DNA from: Echinostoma caproni
Lineage: Eukaryota; Platyhelminthes; Trematoda; Plagiorchiida; Echinostomatidae
NCBI GenBank assembly: GCA_900618425.1
Contig: UZAN01039513.1
Span: 1-13,843 of the forward strand
Reading direction: 5' to 3'
DNA length: 13,843 nucleotides
The position numbers and the translations under genes were made by a program. Positions 1 to 8,170 of this stretch are shown here, in pieces; the first letter of the stretch is position 1, and each line of letters starts with the position of its first letter. The notes under the pieces were generated by a model. That model saw only the letters and a list, made by a program, of their open reading frames with translations, was not told the DNA's origin and did no database searches.

Positions 1-2
1 TT

Positions 3-149
3 CAGCCACACTGCTCTCGAACAAGAATTGCATCCCTTGAACCTTCATTGTCTTCCCTTAATACACATGTCGTGCAGTGGATTGCACAGAAAAGTGAAAT
101 TCATAAGATTTCCCAGTCGCGAACTCAAAAGGTCTCGTTTGTACCCTTG
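3..149 (+). CDS. Candidate internal exon of an unidentified gene cut by the left window edge
   Basis: Frame 3 is open from the first bases to a TGA at about 172 and reads as a Ser/Thr/Lys-rich hydrophilic segment containing SLSSLNTHVVQWIAQKSE. A possible donor (CCTTG|GTTAGC) lies at 150. It joins in phase 0 to the open frame that starts after a CCAG acceptor at 190, giving an intron of 41 nt, a size common in flatworm genes. Frame 1 is also open over the same bases, so the frame choice rests on the phase match. I recognise no domain and assign no function. Confidence 0.38.
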
Positions 150-190
150 GTTAGCAAACAAATCACAAAATGTTGAATCTCACAAACCAG

Positions 191-646
191 TCGGAGGAGA
201 ATGAAAAAACAAAGGAAAAACACAAAATTTGCCCGAGTTCAGTTTCACATATTCCTGCCTCAAGGTCACCCGGAATTCATCAGGCAGGAAGGATTCATCA
301 GACTATAAAGGACAGGGGTGAGTCTAGATTCGTTTCACCCCTGAAAACTGAAAACGTGAATCCACCGAGAGTGCTCAAAAAACGGGTTTATGAGTTGCTT
401 CTCAGAATTGTTCCATCCAAACCTTGCCCGTCTCAATTTAAAACTGACTATGGAAACCGAGATCATTCCGGGACTGCACTTCGGAGGTTAGGAAAAATAC
501 AACATTATTTTACTCGGTTCCAGATGACACTGTTTTACCTACGCAAGTCATCACTATTTTATGGTTTGTTGATTTTCCCAGTGAAAAGAATAACCCTTGC
601 TTCATTTATGGAAGGAGAGGTGATGTTGTGGCTTACAACTGACTGA
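191..646 (+). CDS. Candidate terminal exon of the same unidentified gene
   Basis: This open frame gives 151 codons and a TGA stop after the proposed phase-0 acceptor. It is the longest intact plus-strand frame in the window. The first 20 or so residues are Lys/Glu-rich (EENEKTKEKHK). A basic, Ser/Pro-containing stretch without obvious fold follows, including NPPRVLKKRVYELLLRIVPS, and the end is more hydrophobic (FYGLLIFPVKRI). It has no recognisable domain and could be the disordered tail of a larger protein. An ATG lies in frame at 170, so a single-exon short protein is the alternative. The exon could also end early at the donor-like GAG|GTTAGG near 489. The AATAAA at 853 agrees with a transcript ending shortly downstream. 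Confidence 0.42.
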   Translation, partial: SEENEKTKEKHKICPSSVSHIPASRSPGIHQAGRIHQTIKDRGESRFVSPLKTENVNPPRVLKKRVYELLLRIVPSKPCPSQFKTDYGNRDHSGTALRRLGKIQHYFTRFQMTLFYLRKSSLFYGLLIFPVKRITLASFMEGEVMLWLTTD

Positions 647-852
647 TTTGTGTTCATGCATGCCCATGGTCAAATTGATTGGTCGATCGATCGGTTGATC
701 GATTGACTGACTGTTTGAATTCTGGCTTGACGTCATTCGCATGTACTGCGACGTGTGAGCCGAACTCTGCCGCCTGCCTGTCTGCCTTCCTACATATTGA
801 TCGTTCCTGATTGTTCCCCGGTTTGTGTATCGGCTACATATTTGCTGTCTAC

Positions 853-858
853 AATAAA
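853..858 (+). promoter_or_regulatory. Possible polyadenylation signal AATAAA
   Basis: A canonical AATAAA lies 207 bp after the TGA of the plus-strand terminal exon and is followed within 30 bp by a T/G-rich stretch (CCATTTGTTGTGTGC) like a downstream element. It would give a 3' UTR of roughly 230 nt. The hexamer is short and could be chance. Confidence 0.35.
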
Positions 859-939
859 CTTACTGCTCCATTTGTTGTGTGCTCCTTTGCCTACTGAATT
901 TGGGACACAACGAGGGGTGTACACGTTATCAGTGTAAAT

Positions 940-2857
940 TCAAAACAATATTTCCAATGTAGGTACCATGCGTTCTACGTCATTCGCAGATATGTTCTGC
1001 AGACTGAAAACAGCACTGGTTGGGAACGTAAACCGATGGTACCTATTGTAGTTTATCTTCGACTGAATAATTTGGGGTTCACTTCATTTTGAAATATCTG
1101 TGCTTCCAGTTGAACGCAAATCTTCTGTTGATTGACATTCAGGCAGCATCAGTCAACCATTCTGGCTTTGCACTGAGATTGACGCTCGAAACTATTTAAC
1201 CACTTTGACTGTTTGTTTGTTTTCATGAAAATTGTAAACGTTCTAGGCAGTGAACCCAATTTGCAGCAAATCTGTTCCTGAAGCAAAAACAAATTCTTCA
1301 ACATTTGTGAGTAAGCACTGATTCTTGTTCACTTATCTAAACCGGTTTATATAAATGGCAAATTTATGTTTTCCATCTTCATGTCTCCGTAAAAACGCGT
1401 GCGTGAAAGAAAGGTAGATTATTATATCCAATATTTTTTCAACCGATCGGTTCATTATAGTAACCAAATTACATCAGACTGATCAGCTTTGACTAAGGCG
1501 TAAGCAAACGTAGTTCCGTGGTTCTACCTCTGAAATGAACCAGTCGTTTTCATTCTTACCTGATTTACATCATCTTCATGAGAAAAAAATCTTTCCAATC
1601 TTGATTCACAATTGTTCACGATTGATAGTATGGAGTAAATATTGGAACGAAAGCAATACAAACTGAACCGCTGGGATTCGTTGTGTCAGTAGGCCTCTGG
1701 GAACCGTATGCATTCATCAACTCAACCGAAGATCGAACCTATAATCTTGCAGGTGTAACACAAATATATTATTTGCTAGACAAAATGGGAGCTTATTAAA
1801 CTGTTTTACGTGGTCTACACAGAAAACATCCCACCCGTGATTCCAAACCAGCTACGAGCTTTCAAACTCACTCATGCTCGCTCCAGCCTCCAGCCTCCAG
1901 AAGTATTAAAAACCCTATACATTTATACCAAATGACGGTGATGAATTAACTAAACCACATGATGCGTTTTATTGCTTTGAAAGCAAAATAAATGCGAATT
2001 AAAAACCTTAGAAGCACTGTAAACAAACATTTATCTGGGTCTCGGCAATCGTGGGAATCTGTTGGCTTAACCGCGAATTCGTTTCCAGAATGAAAGAAGA
2101 AGGCCCGATAGTTGTCATTCACTCCGCCGAACTCCAGTCAGCTTCTTGGATTGTTTTCACTCATTATCTGTCCTGAATCTACCACGACTCAATTTGAAAA
2201 CCTTTTACGAACAACGCAACTCATGTCACAACTTGGTATTAAACGGCTCAGATCAAGGTAACATATAGAAACCATTAGTGGCTGAATAGTTTTCGAGGAG
2301 AAGAATATCTCATTTAATGTATTTCTGGTAGGAAAAAAGGGTTTACCAATCGCCAGTTAAGATAAAGTTCCATCGGCTACTTCTCGAAGTCTTTGTATTG
2401 TTGCCACCTCTTAGTTCCATTATTTACGGTCTGGAATGAATCACTCGTATTGTTTACCTATTGTTCCTCCCCGAATTAGGTGATTGAACGAACAACGGGA
2501 TTGTCATATTGCATCAAACCATTACCATCTACCTTCCCTAGTTGTTTGGTTCCCTGGTAGCCTTTGATTAGTCCCTGCTCTTTGGATAAGAATCAACTGT
2601 ACCGTTGCCAGATCAGTGAATGAAAAGGAGAACATTATACTTCATCAAAACAAAACGAAACCATTTGTTATACAGCGTGCACGGAACAATTGAGCTGTAT
2701 TAACTTCAGAATAACAATGAGCACAGCTTTTTGTTACCGTTTGTGGAAATTAAACACTCGCTCCCTTGAGGTAATTCCGTGGCACACTGGGATGCTGGTA
2801 CCCCAGACGGTTCGCGCTTGAACGAATTCACCAGAAATGCACTGTGAATTTTTTCTA
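940..2857. other. About 1.9 kb with no supported gene
   Basis: I found no long open frame and no convincing set of splice-linked exons on either strand. Small-scale structure includes a 10-nt inverted repeat (taggtaccat at 960-969 and its complement at 1036-1045) and a repeated acgtcattcgca (730-741 and 977-988). An imperfect CAGCCTC repeat lies near 1885. None identifies a known element. Confidence 0.5.
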
Positions 2858-2950
2858 TTACGTTAACTCTACCAAACCGGGTACGCATTGTGCAGAATGT
2901 ATGGCGGACTGATCACGGAACAAACCGATTTCCTCTTCATTCCCAGCATC
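2858..2950 (-). CDS. Candidate last exon of an unidentified minus-strand gene
   Basis: On the minus strand a T-rich tract ending GAGTTCAG precedes an open frame of 30 codons and a TAA stop. It reads as an acidic, hydrophilic C-terminus beginning DAGNEEEIGLFRD. The entry phase is 0, which matches the phase-0 donor of the exon at 3165-3403. No AATAAA was seen in the following few hundred bases, so this may be an internal exon. A donor-like GTAGAG occurs near its end. Confidence 0.3.
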   Translation of the reverse strand, partial: DAGNEEEIGLFRDQSAIHSAQCVPGLVELT

Positions 2951-3164
2951 CTGAACTCATAGCAAAAACAGAGCGCAAAAACGCAATGTAATGTTACGTG
3001 CAATATACGGGAAGGTGGGTAAGAAACCAAAACAGACGAGTTTTTAATCGTTCTTGTTTGCATGCTCACTGTGAATTCTGTATGTTAAACGTATACGTTT
3101 GGATTGTCTATATCTAAATTTGGTGTACGATTTGACGCAGTAGTATCCATCCGTCACTGTTAAC

Positions 3165-3403
3165 CTTCGAGTGTTTCGGATCGCTGAGTTGCATGAAGCT
3201 TGGTAACGGGTTTACAGATATAACGGAAGCTTTGTATTTTATCCTTTTTTGTTCATTCGCGGACCAGTGAAGGTCCCAGTGTTCATTTGTGGCTCCATGG
3301 AATAATTGTGATTTGAAAATGAATGGTTTGGGCACCGATTCGTTGTACAAAACATCACTGTTCAACTGGAATACTCTTGAAGTCCTGTAGGCTGCATTTG
3401 GAT
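3165..3403 (-). CDS. Candidate internal exon of the same minus-strand gene
   Basis: This frame is open for 79 codons after a good acceptor (CTACTCTTCTCAG at about 3404-3416). It enters in phase 1 and leaves in phase 0 at AAG|GTTAAC. The peptide is mixed in character, with the segments TSRVFQLNSDVLYNESVPKP and HWDLHWSANEQKRIKYKASV and a possible N-glycosylation site (NES). No known domain is recognised. If the donor is not used, the same frame runs on to a TAG at 3114 and this would be the final exon. Shorter plus-strand frames overlapping it look like shadows. Confidence 0.42.
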
Positions 3404-4134
3404 CTGAGAAGAGTAGCAATACCTCCAGAAACAACATGGTCAGATAAAGTGGCGTTCACTCTTGTTCAGTTCCGGATTGAGGCAAATAAAGATCTGGGAA
3501 AGCTTTAAATAGTACTGGAGAGATCATTTAGTACTATATTCTCGATAATATTTGTGAGCATTTACTATAGTAGTATGCCCATGGAGGCAGTTTAACTTCC
3601 AAAGGGAAGGATGTGAAGAAATACAAACCTTTTAAGGCTGAGTGGTTTAAACTATGATATGAGCCATTAGAACCGTAGGTTGATATCCACATAAGATAAT
3701 ATTACTCAGATACTTTTGTTTATATATATATATTTTATAATAAGTAGTATATGAATGACTAGACAAAATTTCCCAGAAGAACGCGACTGGTTTCGCGGTC
3801 GTTGCCACTTGTAATGATTCTATGAAACTTGTTTATCTCAAATCCCCTCTCCTAGCTGCAAATTAGGTTTAGATTGCATACTTCACATCGGAAGTTTAAG
3901 CATTTAAATAATACGATTACTGGATACGCATACCTGACGAGCAGCAAGGACCGCGAAACCAGGCATGTGCTTCTGGGAAATTTTGTCCAGTCATACATAT
4001 ACTACATAACTATGCGCAAGCGCGATATTCTAAAACATGGCCACTGTAGATTGTTGAACAAGTTGAACCCATGAGTAAAATAACTGAGGTCTGGACTACG
4101 GCCAATTCTGTACAACTGTCGTGGAGGTACTCAC

Positions 4135-4329
4135 GCATCTGTATATGCAATCCGTATCCCATTGCTATTCGACAAAATGTACGGGAATAAAAATAACCGA
4201 AAGACTGGCGCTTGAAAGCATTCGGGCAAAATATATTCGCAAAAAGGTTTCGATCAAAATAAGCGTGGTACAGAGCATTCCTTAACTCCAAATTTGGTTG
4301 CTGAGTCAACGCATTTCTCGAGTAAGTAC
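4135..4329 (-). CDS. Candidate internal exon of the same minus-strand gene
   Basis: The exon is 195 nt, bounded by a pyrimidine-rich acceptor (TTCCGCTCTATTTCCTAAAG) and a strong consensus donor (GTGAGT just below 4135). It enters and leaves in phase 1, so it joins the exon at 3165-3403 without breaking the frame. It encodes 64 whole codons rich in aromatic residues, including LELRNALYHAYFDRNLFANI and GYFYSRTFCRIAMGYGLHI. Without splicing, the frame runs to a stop at 4010. No start codon context is visible, so upstream exons are expected on the right. I do not recognise the family. Confidence 0.42.
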
Positions 4330-4614
4330 CTTTAGGAAATAGAGCGGAATTGTACAAGGTGATAGTTACTGGACCTAGGGTCGGTTATCCCCGTCATTTC
4401 AGTTAGAAGTTGTCCCGGGGATTGCAGGTATGCATTGCAAGGTTACGGGATTTCAGCCGGTTGAGCATTTCATCGTGAATTAACGAAATGTGAGGTAATC
4501 CAATCACAGATTCACTTACTCACTACTTCCGTTTTCTAATCAAATTTTTCTTAAATCCGTGATATTTGTGATCAATGAGACTTCAGCAACCGGCGGTGTT
4601 TGATTATTTTTGTT

Positions 4615-4745
4615 TTACCGCGTTCGAGTCTCGTTGGAACCCTGCCTCACAAGGGCCATCAGAAATGGTAATCCATTGACCAAACTGATTATTAAACCCA
4701 AGGCCTCACAGGTTAAAGGTTGGCATTCTCCCCACCTGACCACCG
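4615..4745 (-). mobile_element. Decayed hammerhead/tRNA-like repeat, old copy
   Basis: Reading the minus strand from 4744, 75 ungapped bases match the tRNA-like head of the repeat at 7043-7117 at about 71 percent by hand count. Shared blocks include GGTGGTC, CCTGTGAGG, GGGTT and ATGGATT. The next bases include CTGATG (4657-4662), where the other copy has its hammerhead core. A CCC...GGG stem follows, but the GAAAC box is altered to CCAAC. The box B region is also degraded, so this copy is probably inactive. Confidence 0.6.
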
Positions 4746-5047
4746 GGCGATGGTTGATAGGGTTGCATCACTTTGTCCATACATGACGTACAATAACTGA
4801 AGTTAAGTTCAGGGTTCTTTCATTTTGTGTACTACGAAATTTGTCACGACACTGAACCCTTCAGCACTTTCTCAAGATGTCATGGCTTAGCTGCTCAGGG
4901 TTTTTATTCCTTTTGGTGGTCCTGGTAGATGTACGATCTTCCCGGTGTTTGAGTTTTAGCGTAAATACGTTTGGTGGACTTAGATCCGTATAGGAATGTT
5001 TGTATTAACCACAATGACAGACAATGAAAATAAAAAAATTTTCAGTT

Positions 5048-5086
5048 GACAACGTTTCGACCCTCTTGGAAGGTCTTTTTCAAGTC
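5048..5086 (-). ncRNA. Degenerate hammerhead-ribozyme-like motif at the PLE terminus
   Basis: On the minus strand GACC...GGGTC (5059-5075) forms a stem II candidate, followed by GAAAC (5054-5058) and GTTGTC. This fits a minimal stem III (AC/GU around a GUU loop) with a GUC cleavage triplet. Hammerheads are known in Penelope-like elements. The upstream core reads CTTGAAA rather than CTGATGA, so it is unlikely to be catalytic. Confidence 0.4.
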
Positions 5087-5263
5087 AATTAACAAGCGAA
5101 CATTAAACAAAACCTGTGAGAGAAACCGTAACAATTGGAGGTTCTTTAATCGGTACAGGGGAAGGAAAAATTGAGTTGGTGTGTGTGGTACCATGAGAGC
5201 TCGGAAGTTATGAATGAAACAAGAGGTAAGAGAGCTTAGGATGACGTCATAGGAGATAGGAGA

Positions 5264-5519
5264 TTAGTCTGTGAGCAGTTTTTTGGTGTGGTGAGATCTA
5301 ATTGTGTATGTTTGTATGCAAAGGTGTATGTGTATGTGTGTGTGGGAGAGAGAGAAAGAGCAGTTGGTTATGCAGCTGGCATCCATCCAGTGAAATGATA
5401 ACTGGGTCCCGTCCGATCTACTGAGGCAAAGTGGATCGCTGTTGATGAACAATGACTCAGTAATTAATCGTTCTTTATATGACCTGAAACCTTGTTTCAG
5501 AAGAATCGTTTTTTGAAGT
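5264..5519 (-). pseudogene. PLE endonuclease fragment, downstream frame after a frameshift
   Basis: The next minus-strand frame carries the natural continuation LKQGFRSYKERLITESLFIN, then NSDPLCLSRSDGTQLS, both typical of the C-terminal end of trematode PLE endonucleases. The reading then passes through a CA/TC microsatellite (HTHIHIH) and stops at 5264. That last stretch is probably not original coding sequence. The shift relative to the upstream frame is consistent with a single-base change in a homopolymer. Confidence 0.68.
5302..5360. repeat. TG/AG microsatellite inside the PLE remnant
   Basis: A run of GTGTATGTGTATGTGTGTG passes directly into GAGAGAGAGAAAGAG. It lies within the decayed 3' region of the PLE and explains the His/Ile/Thr-rich translation on the minus strand. 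Confidence 0.85.
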
Positions 5520-5793
5520 CTATAGAGTGTCCCTCAGAAATGGAATGTAGAGCGATAGTTGAATCCTTCCCAAGGGTCCTACGTTCCGATGCATTTCTTG
5601 GAGGGTGTGTGGATTTCCTGTAATATTGGGCTATCCGCGTCTTTAGTTTTCGATTTGTTTGGCCAGCGTACGGGGCTGTACTCTGTTTACATCTTATCTC
5701 GTAAATGAGATTCGATTGAGGAAGGTCAATGTATAAAAGGGTCTCTGCTGAAAACCATTTTAGAATCCAGGGATAAACAATTAAACTCAGAAC
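5497..5793 (-). pseudogene. PLE GIY-YIG endonuclease fragment, upstream frame
   Basis: Ninety-eight codons are open on the minus strand before a TGA. Around residues 33-54 the segment IYEIRC..STAPYAGQTNRK has the layout of the GIY-YIG core, with YAG in place of the usual YIG, followed by KLKTRI with the conserved basic residue. Further on, IALHSISEGHSIDF matches the conserved His-containing segment of PLE endonucleases. The family makes a nick for target-primed insertion. The frame ends early because of an indel in a run of six T (plus strand) at 5509-5514. There is no start codon, so this is part of a longer lost polyprotein. Confidence 0.72.
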
Positions 5794-5799
5794 TCACAT

Positions 5800-6234
5800 G
5801 GTACATTTACTCTTGGTTCTCAAGGTATTTTACAAGTGAAATAATTCCATTTAAGCACACTATCAGCTGATGATAAATTGCTCGCGGAGCTGACTGGTTA
5901 CTTTCTGTGCCCCTGCGTAATTTGTATCAGCTTGCATTCTGTGAAGCTCCAGAATGTGAAGGGCCAAGCACAATTAACGGCTGTTCAACCACATACCTCA
6001 AATATGGTGTCATAAAAAAGTGAAAATTTATAGCCGAATGAAGTTGTAAATAAAATTAAAGACCACATGGATGACGACTATGGTAAATGATTTTCCAATC
6101 TTCCGGCCAGACGAAGAATTGACTGACAGTCGTTTACAGCTAGTAAGTCTGAGTAAACAAGGAAATGAATCAAAAATCATGAATTTCAGTAAATTGACAA
6201 CCGAGCCACGTGTGTTTTCTTTTTCATCCCACAC
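5800..6234. other. No supported gene
   Basis: This stretch is AT-rich and holds only short open frames on both strands. If the PLE were complete, part of its reverse transcriptase would be expected here. I could not see any RT motif (such as the YADD-type catalytic box), which supports truncation of the PLE. Confidence 0.5.
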
Positions 6235-6495
6235 ATTTTCGTGAGGGTAAACAGCAGAAGGGTGGTTGGAGTCCATAGTCACGAAGATCTGCTGTCCAGT
6301 GATGAAACCGATAACCTAAGCTCCCGGACTTGAAGGGGGAACCACTTAAGGCCCCGAAAGGCGTGGTATTGAACCTGACGACAGAAAAGCTGCTGACCAC
6401 CAAAGTTGGTCGGTGGTGGCGGGGCTTGAACCTCGGACCGTGAGGTCCAAAGCACGCCGGTGAAAGCGACAAAAGCACCACTGCGCCTGTGAACC
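6235..6495 (-). mobile_element. tRNA-derived SINE, a family distinct from the hammerhead repeat
   Basis: The minus strand starts with an A box (GGCGCAGTGG, 6478-6487) and has a perfect B box (GGTTCAAGCCC, 6422-6432), about 55 bp apart start to start, like a pol III internal promoter in a tRNA. The boxed region does not fold into a proper tRNA by eye and lacks a credible anticodon arm, so it is SINE-like. The body continues through a hairpin-prone GACCA...TGGTC stretch to about 6235. The 85-codon minus-strand frame that crosses it is incidental. The 3' boundary is uncertain; no clear tail or target-site duplication was found. Confidence 0.6.
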
Positions 6496-6940
6496 CGAAC
6501 TGATGGAAACGAGGAGGTTAAACATCAGCTAGAGATTTCGTTGTAATTCATTTGCATGTCATTCACAGTATTATATACTTGTGTGTACAACTGGTGGTGG
6601 ATGCAGTGAATCTACCAGAATGTAACTCACAAACTGGGAGGTTACCAGGGTTGTTTTGAATGTACGTATGTTGTCGTCAATGATATACAGTCCATAAGAG
6701 TAACATCATTCAGTTCGTCAAGGGGTAAGTGGTGACTAATTTACGGGGAATTGACTATTCTGAGACGTGAAACGTTGCTTGTATTCCACGTTACCCATTC
6801 TGACTGATCTAGCAGGGATAGATTCAGTCGAAAAGAGAAGTACCCAAGACTGCAACAGTTTGTGACTGCTGGTGTTAGCAATGGGGTGGACATTAGGTTC
6901 CGGTGCACAGACAGTTACCCCAGTGAAGCGAGTATTTATG

Positions 6941-7135
6941 CATTTCATAGGAGACATTCGTCGTGTATATAGCAAATGAAGCGTCGAATGAAAAGCTAGA
7001 AAGCACTGAACAGCTGTTTCGACCTGGTTGGGTCTCATCAGCAGAATCCATAGACCCAACTGGGGATAGAACCCGGGACCTCACAGGCAGAAAAAAAGCA
7101 TACTACCCACTCGACCACCGTGAAGGTGATCACAC
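6941..7135 (-). mobile_element. tRNA-like/hammerhead repeat unit (schistosome SM-alpha-like), head to tail
   Basis: Read on the minus strand, the unit has an A box (TGGTCGAGTGG, 7107-7117), a B box close to consensus (GGTTCTATCCC, 7063-7073), a hammerhead ribozyme (7004-7048) and a tail of about 67 bp (6941-7007). The pol III boxes could drive its transcription. Schistosome SM-alpha satellite/SINE repeats are known to combine pol III boxes with an active hammerhead, and this unit has the same order. The overlapping open frames on both strands are by-products of the repeat. Confidence 0.72.
7004..7048 (-). ncRNA. Hammerhead ribozyme, conserved core intact
   Basis: On the minus strand CTGATGA (7035-7041) is followed by stem II GACC, loop CAACCA, GGTC (7021-7034), then GAAA (7017-7020). 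All conserved core positions are present. Stem III is the palindrome ACAGCTGT with no loop, so efficient cleavage may need a dimer, as in other minimal hammerheads. The cleavage triplet is GUU, with cut after 7009. Stem I pairs CTG before the core with CAG after the cut and is short. Sequence supports a type I topology; activity is inferred only. Confidence 0.72.
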
Positions 7136-7300
7136 CGTCTTTAATTTTTCATTTACACTATATAGCACAACCCACCTTTGCGAGCTTGTTGCGGGTCACA
7201 GACCCCGCTCATGTCAGCACTAGCCTTCGAGGTTATGTTTTGGTTGGAAACAATCACAAGCTAACTACTTGGTTCATGTGAATGATGGAGGATTCGATTC

Positions 7301-7367
7301 CATTTCATAGGGGAAATTCGTGGTGTATATGGTAAATGAAGTGTGCACTGAAAAACTAGGAAGCACT
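7301..7367 (-). repeat. Second copy of the hammerhead-repeat tail, exactly 360 bp from the first
   Basis: These 67 bp match 6941-7007 at 56 of 67 positions without gaps. Similarity on the minus strand starts within a base or so of the hammerhead cleavage position. The arrangement therefore equals one full cleavage-to-cleavage unit of about 360 bp plus an extra tail. No hammerhead core is present next to this copy, so the adjoining unit is truncated. Confidence 0.72.
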
Positions 7368-7369
7368 AT

Positions 7370-7953
7370 TTGAGGGAGGGAACGGGAAGTTTAACCGTTC
7401 TAATGTACCTATGTTTATTTTAGCTATCCCTTTGTAAACCATTCGTGCGACAACCCGGTACAATTTGAAATTAGCTCTTGGGAAAGATTTTATCTGAAGT
7501 GGTTGTCTAGGTAGCTAAAATGCTTCCCGTTCAGTAAATAAATATATGTTGAACCTAAAAGCGTCGAAACAAACAGAAAATCACCAGCTGTAATTAAGTT
7601 TGTGTTAATACTGTGCTTATTGACTAGTCCAAATGATAAGCACCGAAACACTTATATGGTCGTTCACCTCAATACTTGTTGTCGGGAAACCACTCTACAC
7701 ACGTTACCGAGAACAATTATCACATTGCTCGATCTCAAACCGTCGCCGAATTTTACAGAATGACAAGTTTCAAAAGAGGTGAAGTCTATCAACAAAAATA
7801 AGTGTTCCGATTCTGATCGATTTTTTCCATTAGTTTAAGAATCTTGTGCAAACTATCCGGTACGAATGTTTCTATCAATCTTTAATTAGTGACTGTTTGA
7901 CGGGAGCATATTGAACATATTTGGCGTCAGTTCCTCATCGTCTGTGCATACAG
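7370..7953. other. No supported gene
   Basis: I see only short frames and AT-rich sequence here. If the exon beginning at 7954 is real, part of this stretch would be its upstream intron. Confidence 0.5.
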
Positions 7954-8170
7954 GATTTAAGGAGGAGAAATGTCCTACCACTGCCTCATTTTTGTACCAT
8001 TCAACCTGGTCGTTTCTGAAGCTCTTTTTGTCTTTGGTCTATCTTTCCTATTCTAATCAGTTCACTGATTGTAATCCCGGTGCTCTGCTGTTAAAGTCAA
8101 CACCAGAGTGGTACAATCTGCCATGTCTATGCTTACTCACAATCACATCAATATTTGTGTCGGCTTTTCG
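7954..8170 (+). CDS. Candidate exon encoding membrane-spanning segments
   Basis: The open frame lies between an acceptor (CTGTGCATACAG, ending 7953) and a perfect consensus donor (CG|GTAAGT at 8171). It enters in phase 1 and leaves in phase 2. It encodes 71 whole codons with two hydrophobic stretches, around WSFLKLFLSLVYLSY and LPCLCLLTITSIFVSAF, separated by a polar loop with TDCNPG. This pattern suggests a multi-pass membrane protein, but I recognise no family. Its linkage to downstream exons is unresolved because no downstream exon with a matching phase leads on to 8937. Confidence 0.38.

Larger units (their letters stand above)
5010..5793 (-). mobile_element. 3' end of a Penelope-like element (PLE), truncated and decayed
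   Basis: The minus strand carries the C-terminal GIY-YIG endonuclease part of a PLE, then a microsatellite-bearing spacer, then the terminal motif AAGACCTTCC...GGGTCGAAACG seen at the ends of many trematode PLEs. Penelope-like elements encode a reverse transcriptase upstream of this endonuclease. The reverse transcriptase would lie above 5793, but I find no trace of it, and a SINE begins by 6235. The copy is therefore 5'-truncated. The endonuclease frame is broken once. The element appears dead but still diagnostic. Confidence 0.75.

Noticed and set aside
660..715. CRISPR-like or satellite array at the GATC/GATTGACT-rich stretch
   Set aside because: It is a short imperfect tetranucleotide repeat with no spacers.
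720..940. Possible solo LTR with AATAAA and a repeated acgtcattcgca
   Set aside because: No TG...CA ends, target duplication, primer-binding site or internal retroelement were found; the AATAAA fits the 3' end of the upstream exon.
6224..6481. 85-codon minus-strand frame
   Set aside because: It crosses the A and B boxes of a SINE and has no protein-like motif.
6420..6490. Genuine tRNA gene on the minus strand
   Set aside because: A and B boxes are present but no acceptor stem pairing or credible anticodon arm is visible, and the sequence continues as a SINE body.
6736..7223. Several 63-107 codon frames on both strands
   Set aside because: They run through the hammerhead repeat and its flanks, where RNA motifs explain the conservation.
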